Positions 9,440 to 17,714 of a stretch of DNA of 42,715 nucleotides are shown one piece after another. Under the pieces are notes generated by a model that did not search any database, was not told the origin of the DNA, and saw only the letters and a list, made by a program, of their open reading frames with translations. The translations under genes were made by a program, and so were the position numbers. How positions within the stretch are numbered: position 1 is the stretch's first letter; each line of letters begins with the position of its first letter. Source of the stretch: JAIVGZ01 sp964552205 (GTDB taxonomy: Bacteria > Pseudomonadota > Gammaproteobacteria > Natronospirales > JAIVGZ01); assembly GCA_964552205.1 (NCBI GenBank), contig CAZKFT010000015.1, forward strand, positions 1 to 42,715, read 5' to 3'.

Positions 9440-10635
9440 ATGGAGGAATTAAAAGAAAAATCCCCAGTAGATGCTGAACTAATAATTCAAGCTCATATAA
9501 AGGATAATATTTCAAAGATCACAACAAAGGAAGGCTTTGAAGATCAAATCGACGCGGATGAAGGAAAATTAGGAGACGCGGAAAAAACGACATTGTACAT
9601 CAAGCAAATTATCAAGGCTTCTAAAGGTAGAGAATTGCAAATAACCGAAGAGGAACTGGTACAAGCATTGGAAACTAAGTTTAGTGACAATGAAAAATAC
9701 AAAGCTTTATGGTCAACCACTGGTCCCAAAACAGAAACCGATGATGAAAAGAAAAAACGAGAAGAAGAAGAAAAGAGAAAGCTTGAAGAAGAAGAGAAAA
9801 AACGAGAAGAAGAAAGACAAAGAAGAAANNNNNNNNNNNNNNNNNNNNNNNNNNNNNNNNNNNNNNNNNNNNNNNNNNNNNNNNNNNNNNNNNNNNNNNN
9901 NNNNNNNNNNNNNNNNNNNNNNNNNNNNAGAGAAAGCTTGAAGAAGAAGAGAAAAAACGAGAAGAAGAAAGACAAAGAAGAAAGAAAGAAGGAAACCCTG
10001 AGCCTGGTGAATCAGAAGAAGAAAGACAAAGAAGAAAAGATGAAAAAAAAGCACGCAAGAAAAAGGAAGAAGATAATATAAAAGCAAAGGAAGAAGCTTT
10101 ACAAGCAGAAATCAACAAGGCTCAGAATGAAATTAAAGAGCTACAAAAAAAATTAGCTAAAAAAGGAACTGGAGACAAAGCCATGTTCAGGCAACGAAAA
10201 GAAGAACTCGAACTTGAAGTTGCGGAACTGCAAAAAAAGATCGATGAACAAGAATTGGAAAGAGAAAATTTTAGATCATCCATCCTGGATAAATTTATAT
10301 TATCTGCCGAAGACGAAAAATTGATCAAAGAATCCAAAACAATCGAAGAATTGATCAAGATACGTGCAAAATTAGAGATGTCATTGCGGATGAAAGAAAC
10401 CACCGGATCTGCTCCCACTGTCTCCACCCCAGTCTCTAGCAAACAAAAGGAATTTGAAAAAGCCTACCGAGACATGTTTTATTCCGCTGAATCTTTTGGT
10501 GATGAGGAGCAAGTTGAGAAATACTACAAAAAGCACAATAAAATCATGGAGCCCGAGGATACTATGGATACAAAACTTAAAGAAGACTTGGGAAAACTGT
10601 TCAAAATCACTTCCATTGATGACTTGTTCAAATAA
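9440..10635 (+). CDS. Long Glu/Lys coiled-coil protein (split by a false gap)
   Basis: ATG 9440 opens a frame that enters the 100-N run at 9829, and the downstream part is in a different frame. The 55 bases on each side of the N run are identical. Removing one copy plus the N run (155 bp) gives 1,041 nt, an exact 346-aa ORF to the TAA at 10633-10635. The protein has a small helical N-terminal domain (about 95 aa), a RKLEEEEKKREEERQRR-type charged helix (about 100-170), then a heptad-rich coiled coil (QAEINKAQNEIKELQKKL onward) and a compact C-terminal helical region. No enzyme motif. Probably a scaffold or virion-associated protein (inference). The stop lies in AAATAAA, 11 bp from the convergent RING gene. 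Confidence 0.85.
9829..9928. other. False assembly gap (100 N) flanked by identical 55-mers
   Basis: The 55 bases ending at 9828 and the 55 bases starting at 9929 are the same (both begin AGAGAAAGCTTG and end AAAGAAGAAA). This is what a de Bruijn-graph scaffolder leaves when two contigs overlap by one k-mer. Collapsing the duplicate restores the reading frame. Confidence 0.9.
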
Positions 10636-10646
10636 ATCTGTTTATT

Positions 10647-12065
10647 TCACGCAACCATGTTGTTCCATGTCGAAAAGAACGAGTCGAAAAACTCCATCAA
10701 CGAGTTGAGAGTGAAAAAGTTTTTGACTTCGGGTTTGTTTTCCTCTTCGTGGTCGGTCTCCACCTCGATCCGCTTCTTTTTGAGTTCGGGTTCCTCCTCT
10801 TCTTCATCCTTCCCTTCTTCATTCTTTTTCTTTTTCGTGGAGGATTTCCGGCGACTGCGGCCAGACGAACACCGAAACGTGAACTGGGTGATCAAACAGT
10901 TGGTCAGTTCCACATAAAAATCAATCGGTCGCGTCACACCATCGGGGCATGTATAGTGCGTCCACTTGCGAGAAGCAAAGAAAACCGGCGTCACCATCTT
11001 GAGCGAGTTGATGTTTTGGAAATGAAAGGTGAGATTCAGTTGGCTATTTTTCTTGGCCAACAGGGCTTGAACAAACTTGTTTTGCACAGGAACAATAAAG
11101 AAGCGATGAGAACGACGAGCCATCGAAATTGCTAGAATACCCAATTGCGGATGCATATCCAAACGAATCGAACTGTCTTGTTCAGGAAACGTCGAGTCTG
11201 TGGATCGGTCCGTCTGATACTTTTCCATTTTTACTCCATCTTGAAAATCAAACACATTCTGAAACCCGGTCGTCGAAAGGTCTTCGGGCGTTCGTAAAAT
11301 ACTTTGTACTCGCTGTGCAAAATTGTTTGGGTATTTCCGTCGCAAATCAAGACCCATAATCGTCACCATTTCTGATTGCAGGTAGGTAGCAAGAGGGGAA
11401 GAAGTAATATCCGTTCGTTGTTCCACTTGTTGTTTTAGTTCGACAATCTGTCGGTGAGCATGACGAAACAGACATTGCTGCATATGTTGTTCAAGTTCGG
11501 TTGATTGTTGTTTTCGTCCTGTCCACTCACACCCATAGGGTTGGCAAGGACATGGGAGAATTTCACGCACACAGATGTCGGTAAGATGGTTGGTGTAGAA
11601 TTTTCGTTTCACAAACTGACCACAGGCACAACGAAGGTCGGCCTCGGGGCATAGTTCGACGTGCATGGGTTGGTATTCCTTTTTCAGGAGGCTGGAGCAA
11701 GCACATAAGAAATAGATGGGACAACTGTTGCGAAGATGAGACTTGAGAGAACTGCGGTTCCCAGTCCATGGACATTCTTTGGAGAGGCAACGTACTAAAA
11801 GAGTGTCGAGGATGGGTTCGATTGGGGAAAGAGGGAGGGGTGTGAAAGGCGATCTACAGTTGGGACAAAAAGATTTTTTGTTGGCGGGCACGCTCTTTTG
11901 GTAAGAGTCGAGACATGCTTTACAAAAGTGATGAGAGCAGCTGGTGGTAATAATAGGAGTGTTGAGCACTTCTTGGCAAATGCTACATTTAAAATTGCTG
12001 AGCAATTGGTTGAGAAATGTGTCTTGCACATAGTGGTATTCGATCTCAATATTCACCTCTTCCAT
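10647..12065 (-). CDS. RING-finger/TRAF-type zinc-finger E3 ubiquitin ligase
   Basis: 472 aa from ATG 12063-12065. Residues about 26-70 form a C3HC4 RING: CSIC, then CSHHFCKACL, then CPNC. It is followed by two TRAF-type zinc-finger-like blocks rich in Cys/His (CLSKECPW...H...C, and LRCACGQFV...H...C, then CPCQPYGCEWTG...H...C), a short coiled coil (IVELKQQVEQRT) and a globular C-terminal half. The tail (about 390-440) is Lys/Glu rich with an NLS-like KKKRIEVE. This is the TRAF6-like or SIAH-like E3 arrangement: RING recruits E2, the zinc fingers and C-terminal part bind substrate. The C-terminal half is not a clear MATH domain. Acts presumably in infected-cell cytoplasm or nucleus on host or viral targets. 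Part of the window's ubiquitin gene set. Confidence 0.88.
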   Translation of the reverse strand: MEEVNIEIEYHYVQDTFLNQLLSNFKCSICQEVLNTPIITTSCSHHFCKACLDSYQKSVPANKKSFCPNCRSPFTPLPLSPIEPILDTLLVRCLSKECPWTGNRSSLKSHLRNSCPIYFLCACSSLLKKEYQPMHVELCPEADLRCACGQFVKRKFYTNHLTDICVREILPCPCQPYGCEWTGRKQQSTELEQHMQQCLFRHAHRQIVELKQQVEQRTDITSSPLATYLQSEMVTIMGLDLRRKYPNNFAQRVQSILRTPEDLSTTGFQNVFDFQDGVKMEKYQTDRSTDSTFPEQDSSIRLDMHPQLGILAISMARRSHRFFIVPVQNKFVQALLAKKNSQLNLTFHFQNINSLKMVTPVFFASRKWTHYTCPDGVTRPIDFYVELTNCLITQFTFRCSSGRSRRKSSTKKKKNEEGKDEEEEEPELKKKRIEVETDHEEENKPEVKNFFTLNSLMEFFDSFFSTWNNMVA

Positions 12066-12129
12066 TCAAGACAACATATATCATTAATGTAAGAGATACT
12101 TTTATTAGAAGCGCAACAGAATCTTGTGT

Positions 12130-12696
12130 TTATTTCTTTCCCTTTTTGGGCTTTGCTGCCATGTTGATGTTTTTAGTAAGTTTTTCGGAAGCCTGTTGTT
12201 CGCTGGGTCGATTAGCCACTGTTTTGGGGGCTGATCTCGTCTTGGCAGAGCTTTCCATAATTCTACTTTTGTCTCCAGTTTTGATGCGGTTTGCGAGTTG
12301 AATATCCCTGGGCATGATGGTGACTCGTTTGGCATGAATAGCAGCAAGATTCGAGTCTTCCAAGACGTGGACAAGGTAGGCTTCGCTGGCCTCTTGCAAA
12401 GCTGCAAGTGCACTTGATTGCACTTTAAAAGCAACTGGAGATTCCTTTGCATCAGCCGCTTGACTTCTTTCTTCATCCTCAACTAATTTGCGAACCAAAC
12501 GTTGGAACGGCAGCTTTTTGATGAGCAAATCAGTGCTCTTTTGAAATTTTCTAATTTCTCGCAACGCGACCGTGCCGGGCTTAAATTTGTGTGGCTTTTT
12601 AACACCACCGTCTCTTGGAGCCTTTTGAGCATCTGACGTTTTGCGAGGAGATTTTGATGCTTCTCCTTTCTTGTTAGTTTGCTTTGTTCTGACCAT
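12130..12696 (-). CDS. Divergent histone H3 with insertion and long basic C-terminal tail
   Basis: 188 aa. The N-terminus VRTKQTNKK keeps the H3 R2/T3/K4/Q5/T6 block and Lys at positions 8-9. A KSPRK motif follows, then GGVKKPHKFKPGTVALREIR and the alphaN/alpha1 core (LLIKKLPFQRLVRKL). Helix alpha2 is preceded by a 14-residue insertion (around EERSQAADAKESPVAF). LQEASEAYLVHVLEDSNLAA and IHAKRVTIMPRDIQLANRI complete the histone fold. Where ordinary H3 ends (RIRGERA), this one continues for about 50 residues of Ser/Ala/Lys-rich tail ending KPKKGKK, which recalls H1/H2A tails. It would package viral DNA or compete with host H3. Divergent from the gene at 12784. The stop is in AAATAAA. Confidence 0.95.
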   Translation of the reverse strand: MVRTKQTNKKGEASKSPRKTSDAQKAPRDGGVKKPHKFKPGTVALREIRKFQKSTDLLIKKLPFQRLVRKLVEDEERSQAADAKESPVAFKVQSSALAALQEASEAYLVHVLEDSNLAAIHAKRVTIMPRDIQLANRIKTGDKSRIMESSAKTRSAPKTVANRPSEQQASEKLTKNINMAAKPKKGKK

Positions 12697-12783
12697 TTTA
12701 AATATAGAGATTGGTGAAAATTCTAACTAATATAAAAGAAGAATTTTCTCATCAAGTAAACAAGAACAAACGTGAAAAAAAAC

Positions 12784-13089
12784 ATGTCAAATTTTCCTTC
12801 TTTGTGGTTGACATTGCGTCTTGGTGGGAAACTGATGAAAAAACACGATCTGAGTCCAGCATCAGCCTCCTATGTTTCGATAGAGTTCACTGCAGACTCG
12901 GTTATCATACTAGGTCGTTCTCCCAGTATCATTGCTATCGAGTCCATCCACGGGAATGATGATGGAATTTTTGTGCTCGGTAGCAGCGGACTGTACATTC
13001 ACATCATGCCCATGTTGACACCCAACACGTACCAAATTCACGAATATCAACAATTAGAGGTGAAAAGCTCGTTTATTGTGCAGAAATAG
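12784..13089 (+). CDS. Small unidentified protein, 101 aa
   Basis: Starts at ATG 12784 (MSNFPSLWLTLRLGGKLMKK), with a GTG four codons upstream in the same frame less likely. The composition is beta-strand-like with several hydrophobic stretches, none long enough for a convincing membrane helix. It diverges from the histone H3-like gene over an 87-bp AT-rich spacer and its 3' end overlaps the convergent coiled-coil gene by 17 nt. No recognisable family. Confidence 0.65.
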   Translation: MSNFPSLWLTLRLGGKLMKKHDLSPASASYVSIEFTADSVIILGRSPSIIAIESIHGNDDGIFVLGSSGLYIHIMPMLTPNTYQIHEYQQLEVKSSFIVQK

Positions 13090-13453
13090 ATTTAAATGCA
13101 AGATCCCTTTTTCGTCCATAGCGTCGTTGGTGCAACTCAGTGAGGGTGGCACACACCTGTACTGTTTTTTCTTCACCATAGAGTTTTTTCACGATCGAGA
13201 GGACATCTTTGACCGTGATGCGTTGATAGTGGTGTTGTACGCGAGGGACAAATCCTAGATTCCCAGAGACAATTCGCTCCTGGCTGCACTGTTGCATGAG
13301 CGATGCAATTTCTGCCTTGAGTGTTTCTTCTTCTTGAGTGACGGCTGACTTTTGCTGTTCAAACTGCTTGAGTTTTTCGCGAGTGTGCCGGATGGTTTTG
13401 AATTTGTCGTTGATGGTTTCGGCTTGCTTTTTCTTTTTCTTTCGGGATGACAT
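13073..13453 (-). CDS. Small coiled-coil protein (paralogue-like to 16318-16782)
   Basis: 126 aa from ATG 13451-13453 (MSSRKKKKKQAETINDKFKT). Residues 1-60 are a basic coiled coil (EKLKQFEQQKSAVTQEEETL). The rest is a compact helical module beginning RITVKDVLSIVKKLYGEEKT. The same order, coiled coil then a module beginning RKPTLEDAYRAIEENLGPQA, is seen in the gene at 16318-16782, suggesting a small paralogous family. Its TAA lies in CAATAAA and overlaps the end of the plus-strand gene. Unknown function. A DNA/RNA-binding or structural role would fit the basic N-terminus. Confidence 0.75.
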   Translation of the reverse strand: MSSRKKKKKQAETINDKFKTIRHTREKLKQFEQQKSAVTQEEETLKAEIASLMQQCSQERIVSGNLGFVPRVQHHYQRITVKDVLSIVKKLYGEEKTVQVCATLTELHQRRYGRKRDLAFKSISAQ

Positions 13454-13507
13454 GGTACGAATTGTGCAGATTCACTAATAGAGAAAGGAATTATTTTTTT
13501 TTTGAAA

Positions 13508-14485
13508 ATGTCCGTCTCACTGGGAGATTATCGACTCCGTGTTCAATGGAATCAACGATTTGGACTTGGACCGAAAGAGGTTAAAAAGGAACGAGTAAAA
13601 TCGTCTAACAAAACGGATGCCATTTATTCATGTGATTATTCCGGTTGTACTGCTGGGGTTCCTTGTGCTTGGATTGACGGAACCAGAAATAGCACATCAC
13701 ATAAATCTCTTGAAATTCTAGCAAGAAACATTCTCTGTCGAGTGTGTAATAATAATCCAGGAAATGACGAATTGTGTTACAATGGAGCGGATGCTGCCCC
13801 TGATGAAGAAAAATACAACAAAAATCGTACTGCTATTGTGGATGGCATTGCTGCACTTAATCTTACAGACAAGGAAAGTAAAGGTATCAAGAATGACGAA
13901 ATTACTTGTCTTCAAGCAATCGATTTACGGAATAAACACCAAAATCCTGGCTCATCTGCTGCAAGTCGGCAAGTATGGATGTCAGACGAGATGGTTACCA
14001 TTATCAACAATATCTGTAATCCTACATTGGATGGTGTCATCAAATGTTGCCTTGGAGTTTTTCTTGTTTGTGGCGAATATAAACCAGGGGCAACTGTATG
14101 TAACTTGTTTATGGATAAATATTGCAAAGACCCAAAAACAAGAAACAGCCAAGCTTGTAACTGCATCAACTCTACCTTGCCCCAACCCGAATGTACAGAC
14201 ATCAGATGTACAAGCAACCCCAATGCGTATCAAACCTCCAACATGTTAGCCAACAAACCCTGCAAAACCCAATTTTTAAATTGCCAACAAATCGTTCAAC
14301 TTGGCGACAATGTGAAAAACGTGGATGTGAATAATGTTCAATTCGATCAAAAATGCTCCCTAACCAACCAAAATGCTGTCAAAATACCCATTTTCATCTA
14401 TATTCTCATCATTGTGATTGTATTGGGCTTAGCCGTCGTTGCTTATTTTGTCTTTCGTAAGAAAAAGGTTCCAAAAAAAGTATAA
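13508..14485 (+). CDS. L1R/F9L-like cysteine-rich virion membrane protein (entry/fusion type)
   Basis: 325 aa from ATG 13508. The ectodomain carries about 20 cysteines, including CSCDYSGC-like spacing near the N-terminus, CCLGVFLVC, and the block CNLFMDKYCKDP...ACNCINS that is typical of the L1R/F9L/ASFV E248R family of giant-virus membrane proteins. A single transmembrane helix near residues 295-318 (IPIFIYILIIVIVLGLAVVA) is followed by a basic tail (FRKKKVPKKV). In poxviruses these proteins belong to the entry-fusion complex, with disulfides made by the viral redox pathway. The usual N-terminal MG myristoylation signal is absent (MSVSLG), which is unusual for the family. Immediately convergent with a single-pass membrane protein. 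Family call from pattern, moderately secure. Confidence 0.7.
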   Translation: MSVSLGDYRLRVQWNQRFGLGPKEVKKERVKSSNKTDAIYSCDYSGCTAGVPCAWIDGTRNSTSHKSLEILARNILCRVCNNNPGNDELCYNGADAAPDEEKYNKNRTAIVDGIAALNLTDKESKGIKNDEITCLQAIDLRNKHQNPGSSAASRQVWMSDEMVTIINNICNPTLDGVIKCCLGVFLVCGEYKPGATVCNLFMDKYCKDPKTRNSQACNCINSTLPQPECTDIRCTSNPNAYQTSNMLANKPCKTQFLNCQQIVQLGDNVKNVDVNNVQFDQKCSLTNQNAVKIPIFIYILIIVIVLGLAVVAYFVFRKKKVPKKV

Positions 14486-14499
14486 TAAATTCGATCCTT

Positions 14500-14964
14500 T
14501 TATTTTGTTGGCACAAGATAGGGTACGCCACGGGCGTTGACAGCAACCCCATCCGAAGGGCCGTTTGCTCGTTTGAGGGGCATGGTTTTGGTGATGGATT
14601 GATACATCTCATTAATGTCAATCTCAAGCTGAACAGTGTCCACATTGGTTAGTTTCGGGAGAGCCGATCCGGCCAAACGTTTGACAACATCAAAGGTTGC
14701 ATTACTCTCGATGATGTGTTGTGATGCAAGATGTTCATTCCCTTGGGTAGCATATTTTTTCGCTTCATTCAGTTTGCGAGTAGCGTCCTGCACTAAGAGT
14801 TTCATGCGACCCTTCCAGACATAGGGCACCAACGACTTTTGGTACTCGTTGATTTTGCTCAAGAAAACAATAAACCCGATGACGAGAAACACAATCATCA
14901 CAGCAATCAGCGTGATTTTTGCTCGACGCTTGAGATAATTTTCCCACAGATATTTGAACTCCAT
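14500..14964 (-). CDS. Single-pass membrane protein, N-terminal TM
   Basis: 154 aa from ATG 14962-14964 (MEFKYLWENYLKRRAKITLI). One strong transmembrane helix at about residues 16-38 (ITLIAVMIVFLVIGFIVFL) follows a basic segment KRRAK, giving an N-in type II signal anchor. The remainder is a helical luminal/external domain with no cysteines, ending in a Pro/Val tail. Tail-to-tail with the L1R-like gene, 14 bp apart. Likely a virion membrane component by context, not by homology. Confidence 0.75.
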   Translation of the reverse strand: MEFKYLWENYLKRRAKITLIAVMIVFLVIGFIVFLSKINEYQKSLVPYVWKGRMKLLVQDATRKLNEAKKYATQGNEHLASQHIIESNATFDVVKRLAGSALPKLTNVDTVQLEIDINEMYQSITKTMPLKRANGPSDGVAVNARGVPYLVPTK

Positions 14965-15007
14965 GAAAAACCGATTCTTACTACTGATGTATATACACAA
15001 AATTGAT

Positions 15008-16321
15008 TCATAGCATGACTTCTATACCAGAAAAATCACTGGTCAGTACAAGAGCGTGCTTTGGGTCACAAGGATCAACAATAAACGGCTTGGTACGTTT
15101 TGCCACCGGATGAGGAGACACTTGATAGATTCTCTTATAAATACAATGATTCTGAATCCGCACTGTGATGAGGGAAGTTGTAAGCGTATAAATAATTAGG
15201 TAGGACGGTGCAACAATTTTGATTGTGTCCGGATGAACCAAAAAATCGACGCGACCAAAACTAGACAACATCCATTCATGGCCCGTCCAATAGGCAATGC
15301 ATTCTTGACACACAGCCCAACAATGCTTGCTGTCGTATAAATACAAAAAATTGTTTGTCAAAGTAGGGAAACTTGGTCCTACTTCTCCAAAAAGACTGAC
15401 AGTTTGTACACATGAAAAACCAACAGGCACAAAACACATCCACGTATCATAAAACGAAACCTGGGTGCTATTCAGACGTTGTTGATATCTCACTCTCCAC
15501 GAGTGAGCATTTAATGTCCAAACATCTGTAAAGTCGGGATACTCGATAAGAACCAACAAGAATTGCTGATAAATGCTAACACGAATATTTTTGAGCGTTG
15601 CTTGAGTTGTTAGTGCATAGGTGACTTTTCTTTCGCAATGGTAATAAATGGCCAGTTCATCAGGACTGGCAACAATGGTATAGTTTTCAATTGCGGTTGA
15701 GATAGAACGTGATGTCAAGGAAGTAATTTGGTCAATTTTAGAAACATGAAACATTTTGCCAGAAGAGCAAAACGGATTGTCTTTATAATAAAGTTGTCTT
15801 TCTTTTATGTCCAGAAAACACTCGGTGGAGTCGCTGGCATGAAAACAGAGTTGTCCATTGGAAGCAAATTCATCCACCATCGTTGGTTTATCATACAAAA
15901 CAAAGGAAAGCCGATACAAGGACGAGCGGTGTTTGACGACAGTGATCAGTTGGCCGTAGATATCTCGCCAAATATGCAAAAAACTATTTAATTGGATTGG
16001 TTGCCATTCGACGTGAGTCACTCCAATTCGAGAAGGTAAACTTGTCCGGTTGAGACAACGATAAAGTGATTCTTCCATCACTGGGGCGGATACAGACCTC
16101 GTTGGAGATTCTTTGAGATGTTGGTGATCACGACTGATGGTTACACGCGTCCAAAGAAATAACTCTTGCCAAAATTCAGTCGATGACAAGAAAGAAGAAA
16201 TGTAGGATATTTCCGTGTTGATCATTTTTTCGAGGCAGGGAAAAAACTCGGAGGGGTGATGCCGAAGCAAGTGCACACACAACTGCTTCACAAGTCGGGT
16301 CAGAAATAGAAATTTATTCAT
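15008..16321 (-). CDS. Unidentified protein, possible F-box-like N-terminus and beta-rich body
   Basis: 437 aa from ATG 16319-16321. This ATG overlaps the upstream gene's stop in an ATGA arrangement, which favours it over the longer open frame. The first 65 residues (MNKFLFLTRLVKQLCVHLLR, then a segment ending STEFWQELFLWTRVT) have the helix pattern and final Trp of a degenerate F-box. The remaining 370 residues are rich in Tyr, Trp, Val and Thr in short strand-like runs, compatible with a beta-propeller but without clear WD or Kelch signatures. If the F-box reading is right it would be another adaptor for the viral Skp1. Confidence in coding is good, in function low. Confidence 0.75.
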   Translation of the reverse strand: MNKFLFLTRLVKQLCVHLLRHHPSEFFPCLEKMINTEISYISSFLSSTEFWQELFLWTRVTISRDHQHLKESPTRSVSAPVMEESLYRCLNRTSLPSRIGVTHVEWQPIQLNSFLHIWRDIYGQLITVVKHRSSLYRLSFVLYDKPTMVDEFASNGQLCFHASDSTECFLDIKERQLYYKDNPFCSSGKMFHVSKIDQITSLTSRSISTAIENYTIVASPDELAIYYHCERKVTYALTTQATLKNIRVSIYQQFLLVLIEYPDFTDVWTLNAHSWRVRYQQRLNSTQVSFYDTWMCFVPVGFSCVQTVSLFGEVGPSFPTLTNNFLYLYDSKHCWAVCQECIAYWTGHEWMLSSFGRVDFLVHPDTIKIVAPSYLIIYTLTTSLITVRIQNHCIYKRIYQVSPHPVAKRTKPFIVDPCDPKHALVLTSDFSGIEVML

Positions 16322-16782
16322 TCCCGCGGAACAAAGCGAATCTGCTTTGTGGGAGACTTGCTTGGATCTTTCTTCTTCTTGGTGCCAGCATCTTTTCTTT
16401 TCTTTCGCGCTTCCCCTACTTTTCGGACCCAAAGAGATTGTGTTTGTTTGCCTCGTTGTTTTCGCTCTTCTCGGAGTTGTTTGACTTCTTCCTTGACTTT
16501 GGCTAACGCTTGAGGGCCCAAGTTCTCTTCAATCGCCCTATATGCGTCTTCAAGCGTCGGTTTCCGATTTTGATGGCTCTCGAGGACGCAACACTTGAGT
16601 TTCATTTCGGATACTTCGAGCTGGTCCACATCTTTTTCCTCAATAAACTGTTCCACTTCTTTTTTCTTTTGCGTCAACAATTCAAGGTTCTGCTTGCATG
16701 CTTCACTAATCTCTTTTTCTTGCGTCTGTAATTCTTGGAGTCGCGTCAGCTTTTCTTTCAATAAACGAATATTCTCCTCCAT
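16318..16782 (-). CDS. Small coiled-coil basic protein
   Basis: 154 aa from ATG 16780-16782. A coiled coil fills residues 1-60 (MEENIRLLKEKLTRLQELQT). A helical module beginning RKPTLEDAYRAIEENLGPQA follows, then a very basic tail (RKKRKDAGTKKKKDPSKSPT) with an SPxK-type motif. The domain order parallels the gene at 13073-13453. Its stop overlaps the next gene's start. Nucleic-acid binding is plausible from charge alone. Confidence 0.75.
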   Translation of the reverse strand: MEENIRLLKEKLTRLQELQTQEKEISEACKQNLELLTQKKKEVEQFIEEKDVDQLEVSEMKLKCCVLESHQNRKPTLEDAYRAIEENLGPQALAKVKEEVKQLREERKQRGKQTQSLWVRKVGEARKKRKDAGTKKKKDPSKSPTKQIRFVPRE

Positions 16783-16819
16783 TCCACACTACTTTCTTAA
16801 TGCTTAATTCTTTTATTGA

Positions 16820-17086
16820 TCACAAGCCTTCACCAATTTTCTCAATTCTAATATAATCGTCCAACCGTTGATTAATCTGGACGAGATTGCGATAAACAAA
16901 CTCATCATAATCTGCACGTGATCGAATATTTTTAATCGCTTCCAATTCTTCTTGTAACCAATCAAGGACGTCCGGATCCTCTTTGCCTTCCTTGTTCCAG
17001 AGGTTTGAAACAACATCTCGAAGTTCTTCAGCATGTTGTAAAAGATATTCAGACGATTTCAAATTCAATTTTTTAATTGCAAGCAT
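16820..17086 (-). CDS. Small acidic helical protein, 88 aa
   Basis: Starts at ATG 17084-17086 (MLAIKKLNLKSSEYLLQHAE). All-helical composition, acidic middle (NKEGKEDPDVLDWLQEELEA), no membrane segment or cysteine. An AATAAA lies 2 nt past the stop. It sits in a same-strand run of small genes between the protease and the coiled-coil proteins. No recognisable family. Confidence 0.65.
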   Translation of the reverse strand: MLAIKKLNLKSSEYLLQHAEELRDVVSNLWNKEGKEDPDVLDWLQEELEAIKNIRSRADYDEFVYRNLVQINQRLDDYIRIEKIGEGL

Positions 17087-17107
17087 GTTTATTTGACTAC
17101 ATAGCCA

Positions 17108-17671
17108 TTAAGAAATATAATTTTTGGCTCTGGCAAATACAGACGCAAGTCGTTGTTGAATAGAGCGGTCAATCTCAAACAGTTGATTTTCCACCGACAT
17201 GTCGTCCGTTTCTTGAACACTTTTGAACGTATCTTGCACGAGAGAAAATAAACTCTGTTTTCGACTTGGATCCGTTTCTTCATGAACGATTTGCAAAGCG
17301 TTCAAATGTTGAACTGCCAGAGAAAAGGGTTTCATAAATGCTTCATCGCTAGACTTGAAAAATTGGGCAAACTTTTTGGTATAGTCCTGGATAATAAATT
17401 CTGTTTTCTCTCGGTTGCACTGTTTTTTCCACCACTCTAAAGTTTCGGCCGACGCTCTCTTTTCTTTGAGGAGAGCAAACCCTCGTCTCCATTTGAATAA
17501 CAATTGTGTTGTATCCAAATAAGGAGAAAGACTGGGTTGTGCGGCCATCATTGTGATAAGCCGCTCGGCTGATTCGTGCAACTCTCGTCGCTCACCACGA
17601 GGATTAGCAATCGCGTCTTTTAACAGACGATAATAATTGGTAATCTCGGTTTGTTTTTCTACTTCTGTCAT
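17108..17671 (-). CDS. Unidentified helical protein, 187 aa
   Basis: From ATG 17669-17671 (MTEVEKQTEITNYYRLLKDA). Helical throughout, soluble, mixed charge, with a Trp-rich central part (LEWWKKQCNREKTEF). No motif recognised. Same strand and close spacing as its neighbours at 16820 and 17715, consistent with a late virion-protein cluster, but this is inferred from position only. Confidence 0.75.
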   Translation of the reverse strand: MTEVEKQTEITNYYRLLKDAIANPRGERRELHESAERLITMMAAQPSLSPYLDTTQLLFKWRRGFALLKEKRASAETLEWWKKQCNREKTEFIIQDYTKKFAQFFKSSDEAFMKPFSLAVQHLNALQIVHEETDPSRKQSLFSLVQDTFKSVQETDDMSVENQLFEIDRSIQQRLASVFARAKNYIS

Positions 17672-17714
17672 CAGACCCTACAAACAAAGGAAAAAATAAC
17701 GCAAACTGTTCTAT

